Part shown: piece by piece, positions 1 to 8,275 of the stretch
Layout: each line of letters starts with the position of its first letter
Numbering within the stretch: position 1 is the stretch's first letter
NCBI GenBank assembly: GCA_021781455.1
Contig: JAJXWV010000024.1
Location: 1 to 64,000 of the forward strand
Source: Acidobacteriota bacterium
Lineage (GTDB): Bacteria > Acidobacteriota > Thermoanaerobaculia > Gp7-AA8
Length of the DNA stretch: 64,000 nucleotides
Direction: 5' to 3'
Position numbers and translations under genes: made by a program
Notes under the pieces: model-generated
Database searches by the model: none
Told to the model about the DNA's origin: nothing
Seen by the model: only the letters and a program-made list of their open reading frames with translations

Positions 1-231
1 GCCGACGCAGGCATAGCGGTGACTATGCTGAGGAGGCGCAACGAAGCTCACGGCGTCGAGACCAAGCCAGGTGGTACCAATTCAGCCGATACAGGCCACT
101 AGGGGTGTGCGGCGGCGCAAAACCAGCATTTTCGCGCCCCACCCTCCCAGATCCCTCGCTGACGCTCGGGATGACAAGGTCGGTAGCTCACCTGCGCGCA
201 AGGCGATGACCACCTGTCCGACTTCAGGCGG
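1..231. other. Left-edge non-coding stretch with repeat fragment
   Basis: No convincing gene. Plus frame 1 is open from base 1 to a TAG at 100-102 and could be the tail of a protein from outside the window, but its third-position GC is low compared with the real genes here. Bases about 141-177 carry the dispersed motif CCCAGATCCCTCGCTGACGC followed by TCGGGATGACA, which recurs near 1774 and 23683. Confidence 0.5.
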
Positions 232-1680
232 TCAGCGGAGCGGGAGCGACGCGTTCCAGGCCGACGCTTCGTGCGCGATGATGTCGTCGAGCGCGGCAGC
301 GAGATCGGGCGCAAGCGGGTGGGTCTCGCCGGCGCCTAACAACCTGGCTACTTCCGCGGTGGCGCGCTCTTCGGCTCTCATCGCCCCTTCCCTCTCCCAG
401 TCGCCGTAGCTCCCGCGGTCGATCACGGCGCCGGGCATCGACAGCTCACGCCGCCAGTTGCGCCGGGTGTGCTCGTGCGAGAGGAACTCCGGCTGGCTCA
501 CCACCTCGGCGATGAGCGCCGCCGCGTCGGTGGTATCCGCCTCGATGCCGCGCACCGCCCGCAGCGCCAGGCCGCAGGCCTCGTGGTCGAGGACCAGCTT
601 CTCCAGCGACTGCGTCAGCAGGAAGTCGAGCATGCCCGCACCAGAGATCATGTTCACCCCGGCCAGTGCGCCTAACAGCGCGCCCGTGCCGCTCTCCAGG
701 CCGGCCTGGTAGTCGACCGTCTTGGCGTCGGAGACACAGAGATAGCCGTGCGTGGGCATGTTCAGATGCCGTCCGACCTGCGCATACCCGGCGGCCAGCA
801 GCATCGTCTCCATTGCCCCCATGGGCGTCGTGCCGTGGCGCATGTCGAATGCCGTCGGAGCACCGCCGAAGATGAACGACGCGCCGGGCCGCACCAGCTG
901 GTGAATCACCAGCCCCGACAGATTCTCGGCGCAGTGCTGCACGATCGTGTGGTGCAGCGTCACCGGCGAGGTGGCCCCCGTCATCGGCATCGGGATCACT
1001 TCGGCCGGCACTCCGCTGCGCGCGCAGTCGATGAGGGCCTGGCAGCAGAGATCCGTCCACTTCAGCGGAGGGCTGACGCAGCAGTCGAACACCGCCAGAG
1101 GCTTGCGCGCGAGCTCGCTCTCTCCGCCGCGAATCGCCGCAAGCATGGCGAGCATCGGTGCGAAGCCGTCCTTGCGGAAGGTTCCGGTGACGATCGGCTT
1201 CCGGCCATGGCGCAGCGCGAGGTAGAGCCGGAAGCGATCGCCGATCTCCGGCGGAATATCGCCAGGAACGACGGCCGTCGACTGTGCCGAGTAGTTCGGC
1301 AGACCATCGACGAGCCGGACCAGATCGATGACATCGGCGGTCTTCGCCGCCCTCCGCCGCTGCGCGGTCGCATCGAGGACGTGAATGGCCGCCGATCCGG
1401 GATCGAAGTGGACCTGAAGGCCGCCGAGGTCGATGGCCGGGGCACCGTCGCGATCGTAGAGGAGGACGTGCGAGGGAACGGTCGCCAGGGCCGCCCGCAC
1501 CGAGGTCTCCGGAATGCGCAGGCGTCCCGCGCTCTCCTTCGCCCCAGCGGCCCTCAGCAGCTCTCGGGCTTCGCCGTTCTCGACTGCGACGCCGGTCGAT
1601 GCCAGGACGCGGCACGCCTCGCCGACGATCCGCTCGACTTCGGAAGGCTGCAGGAACTCGAGGGCATGCGATCCGTTCAT
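232..1680 (-). CDS. Trimethylamine methyltransferase family (MttB superfamily, non-pyrrolysine)
   Basis: A 482-residue protein of the MttB superfamily (COG5598). These enzymes move a methyl group from a quaternary or tertiary amine to a corrinoid protein. The family signature is the C-terminal block LGALAGVNMISGAGMLDF followed by SLEKLVLDHEACG. The frame is continuous with no in-frame TAG, so it is not a pyrrolysine-type MttB; characterised non-Pyl members act on glycine betaine, carnitine or proline betaine, but the substrate here cannot be read from sequence. No corrinoid protein, methyltransferase activator or transporter is adjacent. It has no Shine-Dalgarno, but a TAGACT box ends 6 nt before the ATG. 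Two leucines are encoded by TTA inside GTTAGGC. Family is sure; substrate unknown. Confidence 0.9.
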   Translation of the reverse strand: MNGSHALEFLQPSEVERIVGEACRVLASTGVAVENGEARELLRAAGAKESAGRLRIPETSVRAALATVPSHVLLYDRDGAPAIDLGGLQVHFDPGSAAIHVLDATAQRRRAAKTADVIDLVRLVDGLPNYSAQSTAVVPGDIPPEIGDRFRLYLALRHGRKPIVTGTFRKDGFAPMLAMLAAIRGGESELARKPLAVFDCCVSPPLKWTDLCCQALIDCARSGVPAEVIPMPMTGATSPVTLHHTIVQHCAENLSGLVIHQLVRPGASFIFGGAPTAFDMRHGTTPMGAMETMLLAAGYAQVGRHLNMPTHGYLCVSDAKTVDYQAGLESGTGALLGALAGVNMISGAGMLDFLLTQSLEKLVLDHEACGLALRAVRGIEADTTDAAALIAEVVSQPEFLSHEHTRRNWRRELSMPGAVIDRGSYGDWEREGAMRAEERATAEVARLLGAGETHPLAPDLAAALDDIIAHEASAWNASLPLR

Positions 1681-1686
1681 CGCTCG

Positions 1687-1692
1687 AGTCTA
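1687..1692 (-). promoter_or_regulatory. Putative -10 box of the MttB-family gene (leaderless)
   Basis: TAGACT on the minus strand ends 6 nt before the ATG at 1680, which would place transcription start at or next to the start codon. No Shine-Dalgarno lies between. The same TAGACT position is seen before the genes at 15800 and 43764. Confidence 0.4.
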
Positions 1693-1699
1693 TCGCGAG

Positions 1700-2020
1700 C
1701 CTCCCGAACGTCAGCGAGGGATGTGGGAGGGCGGGTGGAGCGAGGAGTGACAGCGAAAGAGGGCACCACCCTTCCACCCAGATCCCTCGCTGACGCTTCC
1801 AAGAAACTCCCAGTGTTCATGCGAGCTCTGGCGTTCGTTACCCTTCTCCCCGCCGCAGCGGGGAGGAGGTGCCCAAGGCGTACAAGGGGTCTTTTTCTGA
1901 GCGAGAACGAGACCCCTCACCCCGGCCCTCTCCCCGCTGCGGCGGGGAGAGGGGGAACGATCGAACGTTTCTTCTCTGCGGTGTCGCGCCTGCGCGATTC
2001 GAGTGCTTGGGATGACAGAG
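1700..2020. repeat. Intergenic composite: CCCTCGCTGACG hairpin plus family A element
   Basis: Bases 1708-1800 form a hairpin: CGTCAGCGAGGGAT with GGGCGGGTGG on the left arm and their complements on the right. Bases 1836-2017 are a full family A element with two dyads, CTTCTCCCCGCCGCAGCGGG and CCTCTCCCCGCTGCGGCGGG, around a GGGGTCT/AGACCCC inverted pair, ending in GGGATGACAG. Near-identical copies lie at 25548-25775 and 41213-41430. No gene is supported in 1681-2104. Confidence 0.85.
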
Positions 2021-2086
2021 GCTGTCCTGTGCCTCTCTTTCAATTCTTCCGCGACCAAAGTCCGCGCCATCCGAATTCCGCCGGGC

Positions 2087-2092
2087 CATAAT
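2087..2092 (+). promoter_or_regulatory. Putative -10 box of the DUF5996 gene
   Basis: CATAAT (5 of 6 to TATAAT) lies 12 nt before the ATG at 2105, and no clear Shine-Dalgarno separates them. Weak evidence alone; it fits the leaderless pattern seen at other genes in the window. Confidence 0.25.
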
Positions 2093-2104
2093 GTCCCTCC
2101 CAAC

Positions 2105-2989
2105 ATGAACGACGACTGGCCTGCCCTTCCTCTCGCGTCCTGGCAGAAGACCTACGACACGCTCCACCTCTGGACACAGGTGATCGGCAAGATCAGAACG
2201 GCGCGGACGCCGCTGGTCAATCACTGGTGGAATGCCACGCTGTATCTCACCGGGCGGGGATTGACAACCTCGCCGATTCCGCTCGGTAACCGCGCCTTCG
2301 AGATCGCCTTCGACTTCTGCGACCACCGTCTGCGGATCGACACGAGCTGGGGACTGCGGCGGACGTTCGAGCTGCGTCCGCGACCGTGCGCGGAGTTCTA
2401 CGCATCGGTCATGAAGGCGCTGGCGGAGCTGAAGATCGAGGTGGAGATCAATCCGCTCTCCTCCGAGCTCCCCGAAAACATCCGCCTCGACCTCGATCGC
2501 GAGCACACCACATACGACCCCGAGTGGGCGAACCGCTGGTGGCGGATCACTGTGGCGGTGCACAACGTGCTGCAGGAGTTCCGAAGCCGCTTCATCGGCA
2601 AGTGCAGCCCGGTGCATTTCTTCTGGGGAAGCTTCGACCTGGCAGTGACGCGCTTCAGCGGCCGCCGCGCGCCGGCACGCGACGATCCGATGATGAGCGA
2701 GGCCTATTCGCACGAGGTGAGCAGCGCCGGATTCTGGCCCGGCAGCGGTCCGGTGGCCGATGCGGCGTTCTACGCGTACCACACGCCGCAGCCCGAGGGA
2801 TTCGATCGTGCCGCGGTCCGGCCCGCAGCGGCTCATTACGACTCGCAGCTCGGCGAGTACATCCTCATGTACGACGACGTCCGCACCTCCGCCTCGCCAC
2901 GCCAGACGTTGCTCGACTTCCTGCAGAGCACCTACGAAGCGGGCGCGATCCTGGCAAACTGGAACCGTTCCGAGCTGGAAAGGGGCTGA
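2105..2989 (+). CDS. DUF5996 family protein
   Basis: A 294-residue soluble protein that matches the DUF5996 family in its opening (WPALPLASWQKTYDTLHLW), in the GKIR..R.P..NHWW..TLYLT block and in the C-terminal FFWGSFDLAVTRFSGRRAP stretch. No biochemical role is known for the family. The ORF track opens at 2003, but the first 34 codons come from the upstream family A repeat; conserved homology begins at the ATG at 2105, which is the start used here. The stop is 3 nt from the next ATG, so it is probably cotranscribed with the UBP zinc-finger gene. Confidence 0.88.
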   Translation: MNDDWPALPLASWQKTYDTLHLWTQVIGKIRTARTPLVNHWWNATLYLTGRGLTTSPIPLGNRAFEIAFDFCDHRLRIDTSWGLRRTFELRPRPCAEFYASVMKALAELKIEVEINPLSSELPENIRLDLDREHTTYDPEWANRWWRITVAVHNVLQEFRSRFIGKCSPVHFFWGSFDLAVTRFSGRRAPARDDPMMSEAYSHEVSSAGFWPGSGPVADAAFYAYHTPQPEGFDRAAVRPAAAHYDSQLGEYILMYDDVRTSASPRQTLLDFLQSTYEAGAILANWNRSELERG

Positions 2990-2992
2990 GCC

Positions 2993-3262
2993 ATGGAAGC
3001 AAAGACCTGTGCCCACATCGAGGGCGTCGACGACGTCAAGCAGCCGAAGAAGCGCGAGTGCGAGGAGTGCGTGAAGATCGGATCGACCTGGGTGCATCTG
3101 CGCACGTGCCAGAGCTGCGGCGGCACGCGCTGCTGCGATTCCTCGCCGAACCGCCACGCCAGCAAACACGCCCGCGCCTCCAGCCATCCGGTCATCGCCT
3201 CCGCCGAACCGGGAGAGCGGTGGCTGTATTGCTATCCGGACGACGCGTACGGCGAGTATTGA
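2993..3262 (+). CDS. UBP-type zinc finger protein
   Basis: An 89-residue single-domain zinc finger. Metal ligands are visible as C8 with H10, CEEC (residues 23-26), CQSCGGTRCCD (about residues 39-49) and H55/H59/H65, the usual ZnF-UBP arrangement. In eukaryotes this fold binds ubiquitin tails; bacterial stand-alone copies have no established partner. It starts 3 nt after the DUF5996 stop and ends 4 nt before the esterase gene, so the three form a tight operon. Family is clear, function unknown. Confidence 0.9.
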   Translation: MEAKTCAHIEGVDDVKQPKKRECEECVKIGSTWVHLRTCQSCGGTRCCDSSPNRHASKHARASSHPVIASAEPGERWLYCYPDDAYGEY

Positions 3263-3266
3263 CACG

Positions 3267-3959
3267 ATGCCGCGTCCGCCAGCGAGAACGATTCAGAAGC
3301 CTCGTCCGACGAATCCGCCGTGGAAGATCGCCGCCCCCGCGGCCCTGCTGCTGGTCGTCCTGGTCTGGCTGTTCTGGCCGTCGCCGTACTCGAAGGTGAA
3401 GAACCTCGACTCGCGCGGCGCGAACATCATCGCCTTCGGCGACTCGCTCACCGCCGGATATGGCGCTTCACCGGGCCAGGACTATCCCTCCAGGCTCTCC
3501 GCTTTGATCGGACTGCCGGTGATGAACGCCGGCGTCAGCGGCGACACGACCGAGGGGGCGTTGGCGCGGCTCGACGCGGACGTCCTCTCGCGCGACCCGC
3601 GCATCGTTCTGGTCGGCCTCGGCGGCAACGACTTCCTGCGCGGCGTGCCGATCTCCACCACGGAAACGAACCTGCGCGAGATCGTGCGCAGGATCGAGAC
3701 GGCCGGCGCGATGGTCGTCGTTCTCGGCTTCCGATTCCCGAGCCTGACCGCCGACTACGAAAAGATGTACGGCGCGGTGGCCAGGGACAACCACTGCCTC
3801 TTCGTCGCCAACCTGCTGCACGGGATCGAGACCGATCCGAAGCTGAAGAGCGACGAGATCCATCCCAACGCCCGCGGCTACGAGCTGATGGCAGAGCGGA
3901 TCGCCGGTCCGTGCAGGAAGCTGATCAGGAAGGCGGACGCGGCGCGCGCACAGTCCTGA
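3267..3959 (+). CDS. SGNH/GDSL-family arylesterase/thioesterase (TesA-like)
   Basis: A 230-residue serine hydrolase of the TesA/arylesterase type. An N-terminal hydrophobic segment (about residues 21-37) should anchor or export it. The blocks are in order: FGDSLTAGYG with nucleophile Ser60, NAGVSGDT (oxyanion Gly), GLGGNDFLRG (oxyanion Asn) and DEIHPNARGY with the Asp-His pair near the C terminus. It is predicted to hydrolyse acyl esters or thioesters in the periplasm or at the membrane. It is last in a three-gene operon. Its stop codon (TCC TGA) lies inside the left arm of the following word hairpin. Confidence 0.92.
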   Translation: MPRPPARTIQKPRPTNPPWKIAAPAALLLVVLVWLFWPSPYSKVKNLDSRGANIIAFGDSLTAGYGASPGQDYPSRLSALIGLPVMNAGVSGDTTEGALARLDADVLSRDPRIVLVGLGGNDFLRGVPISTTETNLREIVRRIETAGAMVVVLGFRFPSLTADYEKMYGAVARDNHCLFVANLLHGIETDPKLKSDEIHPNARGYELMAERIAGPCRKLIRKADAARAQS

Positions 3960-4059
3960 GTCCTGAGTGCTGAGTGATCGCGCCACCGTCATCCTGAACC
4001 GGCGGAACCGCGCGACCGTCACTCAGGACTCAGCACTCAGGACTCAGGACTCAGGACAC
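3952..4059. repeat. Word hairpin (7-bp CTGAGTN unit) between convergent genes, with nested family E fragment
   Basis: The left arm is GTCCTGAGTCCTGAGTGCTG and the right arm is its iterated complement (CAGGACTCAGCACTCAGGAC). The loop contains a family E-like piece (TCATCCTGAACCGGCGGAAC). Both convergent genes, the esterase and the PilZ gene, take their TGA stop from the outer TCCTGA of the arms. It could act as a bidirectional terminator. Confidence 0.8.
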
Positions 4060-4779
4060 CCGACCGGCGGCGAGCTTCGACTCGAGCGCGATCTGCATCA
4101 TGCGCCGCGTGTCGGGGTCGGCACACTCGAACGTCTTCTGCAGCTCCGCGAAGTCGAGGTCATTCCGCGCGATGGTGAAGCCGTCCTGCGGCTGTTCCGG
4201 CGAGGCCACGTAGTTCTTCTCCCATCCCGTGGGAGTGAGCCGGAACTGCGCGTAAGGCAGGTCGTCTTCCTCGAGATCGTCTTTGAAGAACCGCACCTGG
4301 CGAGTCCAGGAGTCGTCGAGCGACGGACGTGCAGCCGCAGGCGCAGGAGCGCGCTGCAGCGGCGGAGCGGCTGCCGGCCCGGGAACGACCGCGGCCTCGC
4401 CGGCGATTTCCCCGGCGCCGGCCTCCGCGGCCGCAGCGGGCTCCGCCATCGCGGGAACGGGGTCCGCAGTGGCGAGAACCGACGCGATCAGACTTTTCGC
4501 GTCGACGTCGACGGCCGTGAAATGAACGCCGCTCTGGTAGATCAGTCGCGATCCGCGACGGCCGGCAATCTCCGCGCGCGCAATCTGCACGGGCAGAGTG
4601 ATGGTGGTGCCCCCCCAGGAGATCCGCATCTGTGGGGCGTTGAGTGGAATGCGGTCTTCGTGCTCGATGCGTGCACCGACAGCGCTCAACTCGAGGAGTC
4701 GTGCGGAGACGCCGCTGACCGTCACCTCGACTCCTTCCGGAGCTTGAAACCGCGCCGCCGCTCGCCGCTCGTCAGTCAT
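4051..4779 (-). CDS. PilZ-domain protein
   Basis: A 242-residue protein. The first roughly 100 residues look like a PilZ domain: RRAAARF near the N terminus matches the RxxxR c-di-GMP-binding segment, followed by strands of the type LLELSAVGARIEHED, equivalent to the D/NxSxxG element. An Ala/Pro-rich linker (about residues 115-165) joins a C-terminal region with no recognisable domain. The ORF track extends to 4974, but that extension translates the family B palindrome; MTDERRAAARF at 4779 is the natural start. A c-di-GMP effector role is inferred. The stop lies in the hairpin shared with the convergent esterase gene. Confidence 0.75.
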   Translation of the reverse strand: MTDERRAAARFQAPEGVEVTVSGVSARLLELSAVGARIEHEDRIPLNAPQMRISWGGTTITLPVQIARAEIAGRRGSRLIYQSGVHFTAVDVDAKSLIASVLATADPVPAMAEPAAAAEAGAGEIAGEAAVVPGPAAAPPLQRAPAPAAARPSLDDSWTRQVRFFKDDLEEDDLPYAQFRLTPTGWEKNYVASPEQPQDGFTIARNDLDFAELQKTFECADPDTRRMMQIALESKLAAGRVS

Positions 4780-4833
4780 TCCGGCCAACAGTTTCGCACG
4801 ACCCGCATGAGAGGTGATAACGGGCGGCCGGGC

Positions 4834-4916
4834 GTAGGGACGCGCAGCAGCGCGTCCGCAACCTTGGCGGGCGGGCCACACGCGAGAGCTGCGGACGCGC
4901 TGCTGCGCGTCCCTAC
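4834..4916. repeat. Family B palindrome (GGGACGCGCAGCAGCGCGTCC)
   Basis: TAGGGACGCGCAGCAGCGCG with TCCGCA on the left is matched by TGCGGACGCGCTGCTGCGCG with TCCCTA on the right, around a short variable loop. Other copies: 6975-7046, 15666-15746, 37567-37660 (inside addA) and 52219-52290. Confidence 0.9.
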
Positions 4917-4927
4917 AGCGACCAGGT

Positions 4928-6178
4928 TCACACTTCGGCCGGCGTCTGCACCCGGGCAATCGCGTCGAGCACATCCTGCTCGGTCAGCACGCGGTTGCTG
5001 ACCTTTGCCGCGGCGAGGACGGCGCGGATCACTTCGGGAGTGCCGGGAAGGGCGCGCTCCGCGAGATACCAGACCACGTTCGAGTTGCCGGACATCGGGC
5101 CGATCTCGATCTCCTGCCGTCGTCCGATGAGGTGGGCCGGCACTCCGGAGTAGACCGAGTTCGCGAGCAGCTCCTGGCCGCGCTTGTGGGCTTTGACCAC
5201 GGCCGCCGCGTGCACGCCCGTCGCGGTTCGGAAGGCGTCCCGGCCGACGATCGCGGTATTGACGGCGATCGGAACAGCCGTTGCTTCAGAGACCGCGGCG
5301 GCATAGCGAGGAAGTTGGGTGAGGTCGTCCTCGCGCATCTTCATCAGCTTGAGGTTGACGAGCAGCTGTTCCATCGGCGTGTTGCCGACGCGCTCGCCGA
5401 TCCCGAGGGCCGTGCCGTGGACCCGCGACGCTCCTCCCTCGATCGCGGCCAGGCTGTTGGCGAGATCGAGACCGCGGTCGCGGTGGCCGTGCCAGTCGAT
5501 GCCCACGTCCACACCGAGCGACGCAATCAGCTCGCGCACGAAGGCGACGAGGTTGTACGCGCCGTCCGGGACGACCGCGCCGCAGGTGTCGCAGAGACAG
5601 ACGCGCGTCGCTCCCTCCTCGATTGCGGCCGTCAGCAGCACGCGCAGGTCCTCCGGAGAAGAGCGCACCGTGTCTTCGGTGACGTACGTGACCTCCAGGC
5701 CCTGGCGAACGGCAAAGGCGATGGCCTCGCGCGACTGCTTCAGGATGAACTCCAGGTCCCACTCCTCGGCGTACTGCCTGATCGGGCTGCTGCCGATGAA
5801 GATCATGGCCTCGATCGGAACGCCCGTGAGCTGGACGATGTCGGCCATAGGCTGAATGTCGACGGCCAGCGTGCGTGCTGCGCAGGTCGCGCGGATGCGC
5901 ATCCGCGCGCTGTCGATCTCACGGCAGAGCCGCACCACCGCGTCGCGCTGGCGCTGGCCCGCGCCGGGAAGGCCGATGTCCGCGCTGTCGATGCCGAAGC
6001 TCTCCATGAGGTGAAGGATCTCGACCTTGGCCTCGACGGGCGGGTCGACGACCGAGGGGCTCTGCAGTCCGTCGCGCAGCGTCTCGTCGTGGAGCATGAC
6101 GTGATCCGGCCAGCGGGCCTGCCGCTCGCCGGAGGACGACCAGTCGAATATCAGACGGCTCTCGTCGGGAATGGCCAT
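4928..6178 (-). CDS. 2-isopropylmalate synthase/HMG-CoA lyase-like (pyruvate carboxyltransferase domain) protein
   Basis: A 416-residue member of the DRE-TIM metallolyase family (LeuA, homocitrate synthase, HMG-CoA lyase). The catalytic DETLRDG motif is near residue 31 and the metal ligands HGHRDRGLD near residue 236, followed by the TALGIGERVGNTPMEQL block typical of acyl-CoA condensing members. It lacks the LeuA C-terminal regulatory domain, so it is not a standard feedback-regulated LeuA. Its position downstream of the benzoyl-CoA cluster suggests acyl-CoA chemistry, but the substrate is unknown. A strong GGGGAGG Shine-Dalgarno precedes the ATG. Confidence 0.85.
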   Translation of the reverse strand: MAIPDESRLIFDWSSSGERQARWPDHVMLHDETLRDGLQSPSVVDPPVEAKVEILHLMESFGIDSADIGLPGAGQRQRDAVVRLCREIDSARMRIRATCAARTLAVDIQPMADIVQLTGVPIEAMIFIGSSPIRQYAEEWDLEFILKQSREAIAFAVRQGLEVTYVTEDTVRSSPEDLRVLLTAAIEEGATRVCLCDTCGAVVPDGAYNLVAFVRELIASLGVDVGIDWHGHRDRGLDLANSLAAIEGGASRVHGTALGIGERVGNTPMEQLLVNLKLMKMREDDLTQLPRYAAAVSEATAVPIAVNTAIVGRDAFRTATGVHAAAVVKAHKRGQELLANSVYSGVPAHLIGRRQEIEIGPMSGNSNVVWYLAERALPGTPEVIRAVLAAAKVSNRVLTEQDVLDAIARVQTPAEV

Positions 6179-6207
6179 GTTCCTCCCCTGACAACGCGAG
6201 GGTGCGA

Positions 6208-6942
6208 TCAGGACAGCGCTTTCGCAGCGGCGAATTCTTCGGCGCGCTGCAGAAGCTGTTCGGCGCCTTTGATGTCGCCGCGCTGCCGCCTGATCAGTGC
6301 GAGGTGGTAGATGCTGCTGACCTCCCCCACCGCCTCGGCCAGGCTTTTCTCGAACTCGCGAGCGGCCGCGTCGAGATCCCCGCGGCGCTCGTAAATCACC
6401 CCCATGTGGTAGTGAGCCATGAGGTACTCGGGCGTGAGGATCATCGACTGCTGGAAATGCTCGAGCGCTTCCTCGAGCTGGCCGAGGTGAAAGAGCGAAA
6501 GCGCCAGTCGGTAATGCGCGGCCTTGTAGTCGGGATCGATGGAGAGGCAGTCGCGGAACGCGGCGGCGGCCGCCTTCATGTTGCCGCGGTGATAGCAGGC
6601 CACGCCGAGGTCGTAGTGGGCGAGGACGAATTTCGGCTCACTCCTGACCGCTCGTTCATAGCGATCGATGGCGCGGTCGAGCATTCCCTGGTGAAAGTAG
6701 AAGGTGCCGAGGATGTGATTGGCGAGGACGTTGTCGGGCTCGATGTCGAGGAGGCGCTCCAGATCGCGCTGCGCGTCGCGACTATTTCCCTCTCTTTCCT
6801 GTGAAAGCGAGAGGAGCAGGCGCCTGTCAGTCCAGGCGTCGCGAAGGAAGTTGCCGCATTCGGCGCAGAACTTGTCGGTCTCCGCTGCCAGCCGGCCACA
6901 GCGCTGGCAACGCGGGATCGGAGTGCTCTTCTGCTGGGACAT
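6208..6942 (-). CDS. Zinc-ribbon plus TPR-repeat protein
   Basis: A 244-residue protein. The N terminus holds a zinc ribbon (CQRCG, then CAECG 15 residues on), followed by at least four tetratricopeptide repeats up to about residue 235, recognisable by the spaced LA..G..YY..G....A...YE pattern. Such proteins are scaffolds; the partner is not identifiable. It starts with a very good AGGAGG Shine-Dalgarno. It lies between the benzoyl-CoA operon tail and the LeuA-like gene on the same strand. The family B palindrome at 6975-7046 separates it from the GNAT gene. Confidence 0.85.
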   Translation of the reverse strand: MSQQKSTPIPRCQRCGRLAAETDKFCAECGNFLRDAWTDRRLLLSLSQEREGNSRDAQRDLERLLDIEPDNVLANHILGTFYFHQGMLDRAIDRYERAVRSEPKFVLAHYDLGVACYHRGNMKAAAAAFRDCLSIDPDYKAAHYRLALSLFHLGQLEEALEHFQQSMILTPEYLMAHYHMGVIYERRGDLDAAAREFEKSLAEAVGEVSSIYHLALIRRQRGDIKGAEQLLQRAEEFAAAKALS

Positions 6943-6974
6943 CGATTCCTCCTGTTAGGTCGCGCTCACAAGGC

Positions 6975-7046
6975 AGGGACGCGCAGCAGCGCGTCCGCAG
7001 CTCTCCGCCACGCCGGAGTTGCGGACGCGCTGCTGCGCGTCCCTAC
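6975..7046. repeat. Family B palindrome
   Basis: A second copy of the GGGACGCGCAGCAGCGCGTCC palindrome with a short loop. It ends 3 nt before the stop codon of the GNAT gene and fills the gap to the TPR gene. Confidence 0.9.
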
Positions 7047-7049
7047 AAG

Positions 7050-7544
7050 TCACTGTTTCTCCGGACTGACCCGGGATTCGAGACAGAGCCTGGGAGCGGG
7101 GACGAAACCTTCGCTCTCGAAAAACGCGAGCAGGTCGAAATCGCTCCAGGCGACTTCGCTGCGGAACGTGGTCACGCCGAGAGCGCCGAGGTTGGAGCGG
7201 AGCTGCTGCAGAAGCGCGTGGCCGACGCCGCGGCCGCGGACATCGAGAGCCACGCCGATTGCGTCGATCGATGCGGCCGGCTCCACGATTCCGTACTGGC
7301 CGTAGTAGACGGAGGCGATCACGAAACCGAGGACGCGGCCGTCCGCCTCGGCGACGAGCGACATCTGCATCTCGGCCAGGCGCCGGGTCCGCTCCAGGAT
7401 CATGCGAAAGTACTGCGGCCGTTCGTGATGCGCGCTGACCGCGTCGATGGCCGTGATGACCGCGAGGTCCTCCTCGCGGATCGAGCGGACGATCAGGCTT
7501 GCGGTTTCCAAAGTCTCGTTCTCGGGCGACGTCGTTTCGACCAT
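7050..7544 (-). CDS. GNAT-family N-acetyltransferase
   Basis: A 164-residue single GNAT domain. The acetyl-CoA-binding segment VALDVRGRGVGHALLQQL corresponds to the Q/RxxGxG/A motif A, preceded by the strand LGFVIASVYY. Substrate unknown. The ATG at 7544 is preceded by GAGGAG; the ORF track merges this gene with the antisense-like frame of the SDR gene upstream. It lies 11 nt after the SDR stop and so is the next gene in the BCR-SDR operon. Whether it acts in aromatic degradation is unknown. Confidence 0.85.
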   Translation of the reverse strand: MVETTSPENETLETASLIVRSIREEDLAVITAIDAVSAHHERPQYFRMILERTRRLAEMQMSLVAEADGRVLGFVIASVYYGQYGIVEPAASIDAIGVALDVRGRGVGHALLQQLRSNLGALGVTTFRSEVAWSDFDLLAFFESEGFVPAPRLCLESRVSPEKQ

Positions 7545-7555
7545 CGAAAATCTCC

Positions 7556-8275
7556 TCATCCGCCGATCAGCTGCCCGGAATCGACGCGCAGGACCTGACC
7601 GGTGATGCGGCGCGCGCCCGGGCCGGAAAGGAACGTCACCACGGCGGCGACGTCGTCCGGCTCGACGAGCTCGCCGGTGACAGTCTCCGCCGCCGCGGCA
7701 TCGCGCAGCTGTGACGGCAGCGACTCGGTCAGGGGCGTGCGCACCCAACCGGGCTCGACGACATTGACCATGATGCCGAAGCGGCCGGCTTCGCGCGATA
7801 CGGTCCTGGCCAGACCGACCAACCCCGCCTTGCTCGACGAGTACGCCGCGGTGCCGCGCTTCCCGCGCGATCCGTTGATCGATCCGATGAGCACGATGCG
7901 GCCGCCGCGGTCGCGCATCAGCGGCACGGCTTCGCGGATCAGAAGGAACGCGCCGCGCAGGTTGACCGCGTGAACGAAGTCCCAGTCCTCCAGGCGCATC
8001 TTCCAGGCCACGGCGTCGCGGGCGACACCGGCGGCATGGACGGCGATGTCGAGACCCCCGGCGCGCTTGCCGACCTGCGCGACCGCGGCGCGAACGGATT
8101 CTTCGTCGCGAAGGTCGCAGCGGATCGACTCCGCCTCCCCGCTGTCGAAGTCGACGAGGTCGAGCGAGAAAACGCGCGCGCCGGCGGAGGCGAGCTGGCT
8201 CACGATGGCGTGCCCGATCCCTCCGGCCGCACCTGTCACCGCGGCGATCTTCCCCGCGAGAGGAGTGGCGCTCAC
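7556..8275 (-). CDS. SDR-family oxidoreductase (FabG-like)
   Basis: A 239-residue classical short-chain dehydrogenase. It has the nucleotide-binding TGAAGGIG near residue 14, NLRGAF in the NAG position, catalytic Ser in IGSING and the YSSSK Tyr-Lys pair. The start is a GTG at 8275, inside the stop of bcrD with a GTGA 4-nt overlap; there is no ATG in this region. Translational coupling to bcrD implies a role in benzoyl-CoA or beta-oxidation-like metabolism, probably as a hydroxyacyl-CoA dehydrogenase. The substrate is an inference. Confidence 0.88.
   Translation of the reverse strand: MSATPLAGKIAAVTGAAGGIGHAIVSQLASAGARVFSLDLVDFDSGEAESIRCDLRDEESVRAAVAQVGKRAGGLDIAVHAAGVARDAVAWKMRLEDWDFVHAVNLRGAFLLIREAVPLMRDRGGRIVLIGSINGSRGKRGTAAYSSSKAGLVGLARTVSREAGRFGIMVNVVEPGWVRTPLTESLPSQLRDAAAAETVTGELVEPDDVAAVVTFLSGPGARRITGQVLRVDSGQLIGG

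Noticed and set aside
1-102. C-terminal end of a plus-strand gene cut by the window edge
   Set aside because: Open frame, but low third-position GC and no recognisable residues; left as unresolved.
232-1680. Pyrrolysine-containing MttB
   Set aside because: The frame has no internal TAG over 482 codons, so Pyl is not used.
748-2091. 447-aa plus ORF opposite the MttB-family gene
   Set aside because: The opposite strand encodes a clear MttB-family protein; this frame runs on through a family A repeat and has no motif.
4780-4974. N-terminal extension of the PilZ gene
   Set aside because: The extra 65 residues translate the family B palindrome (QQRVRSS and GRAAARPY words seen in other shadow ORFs).
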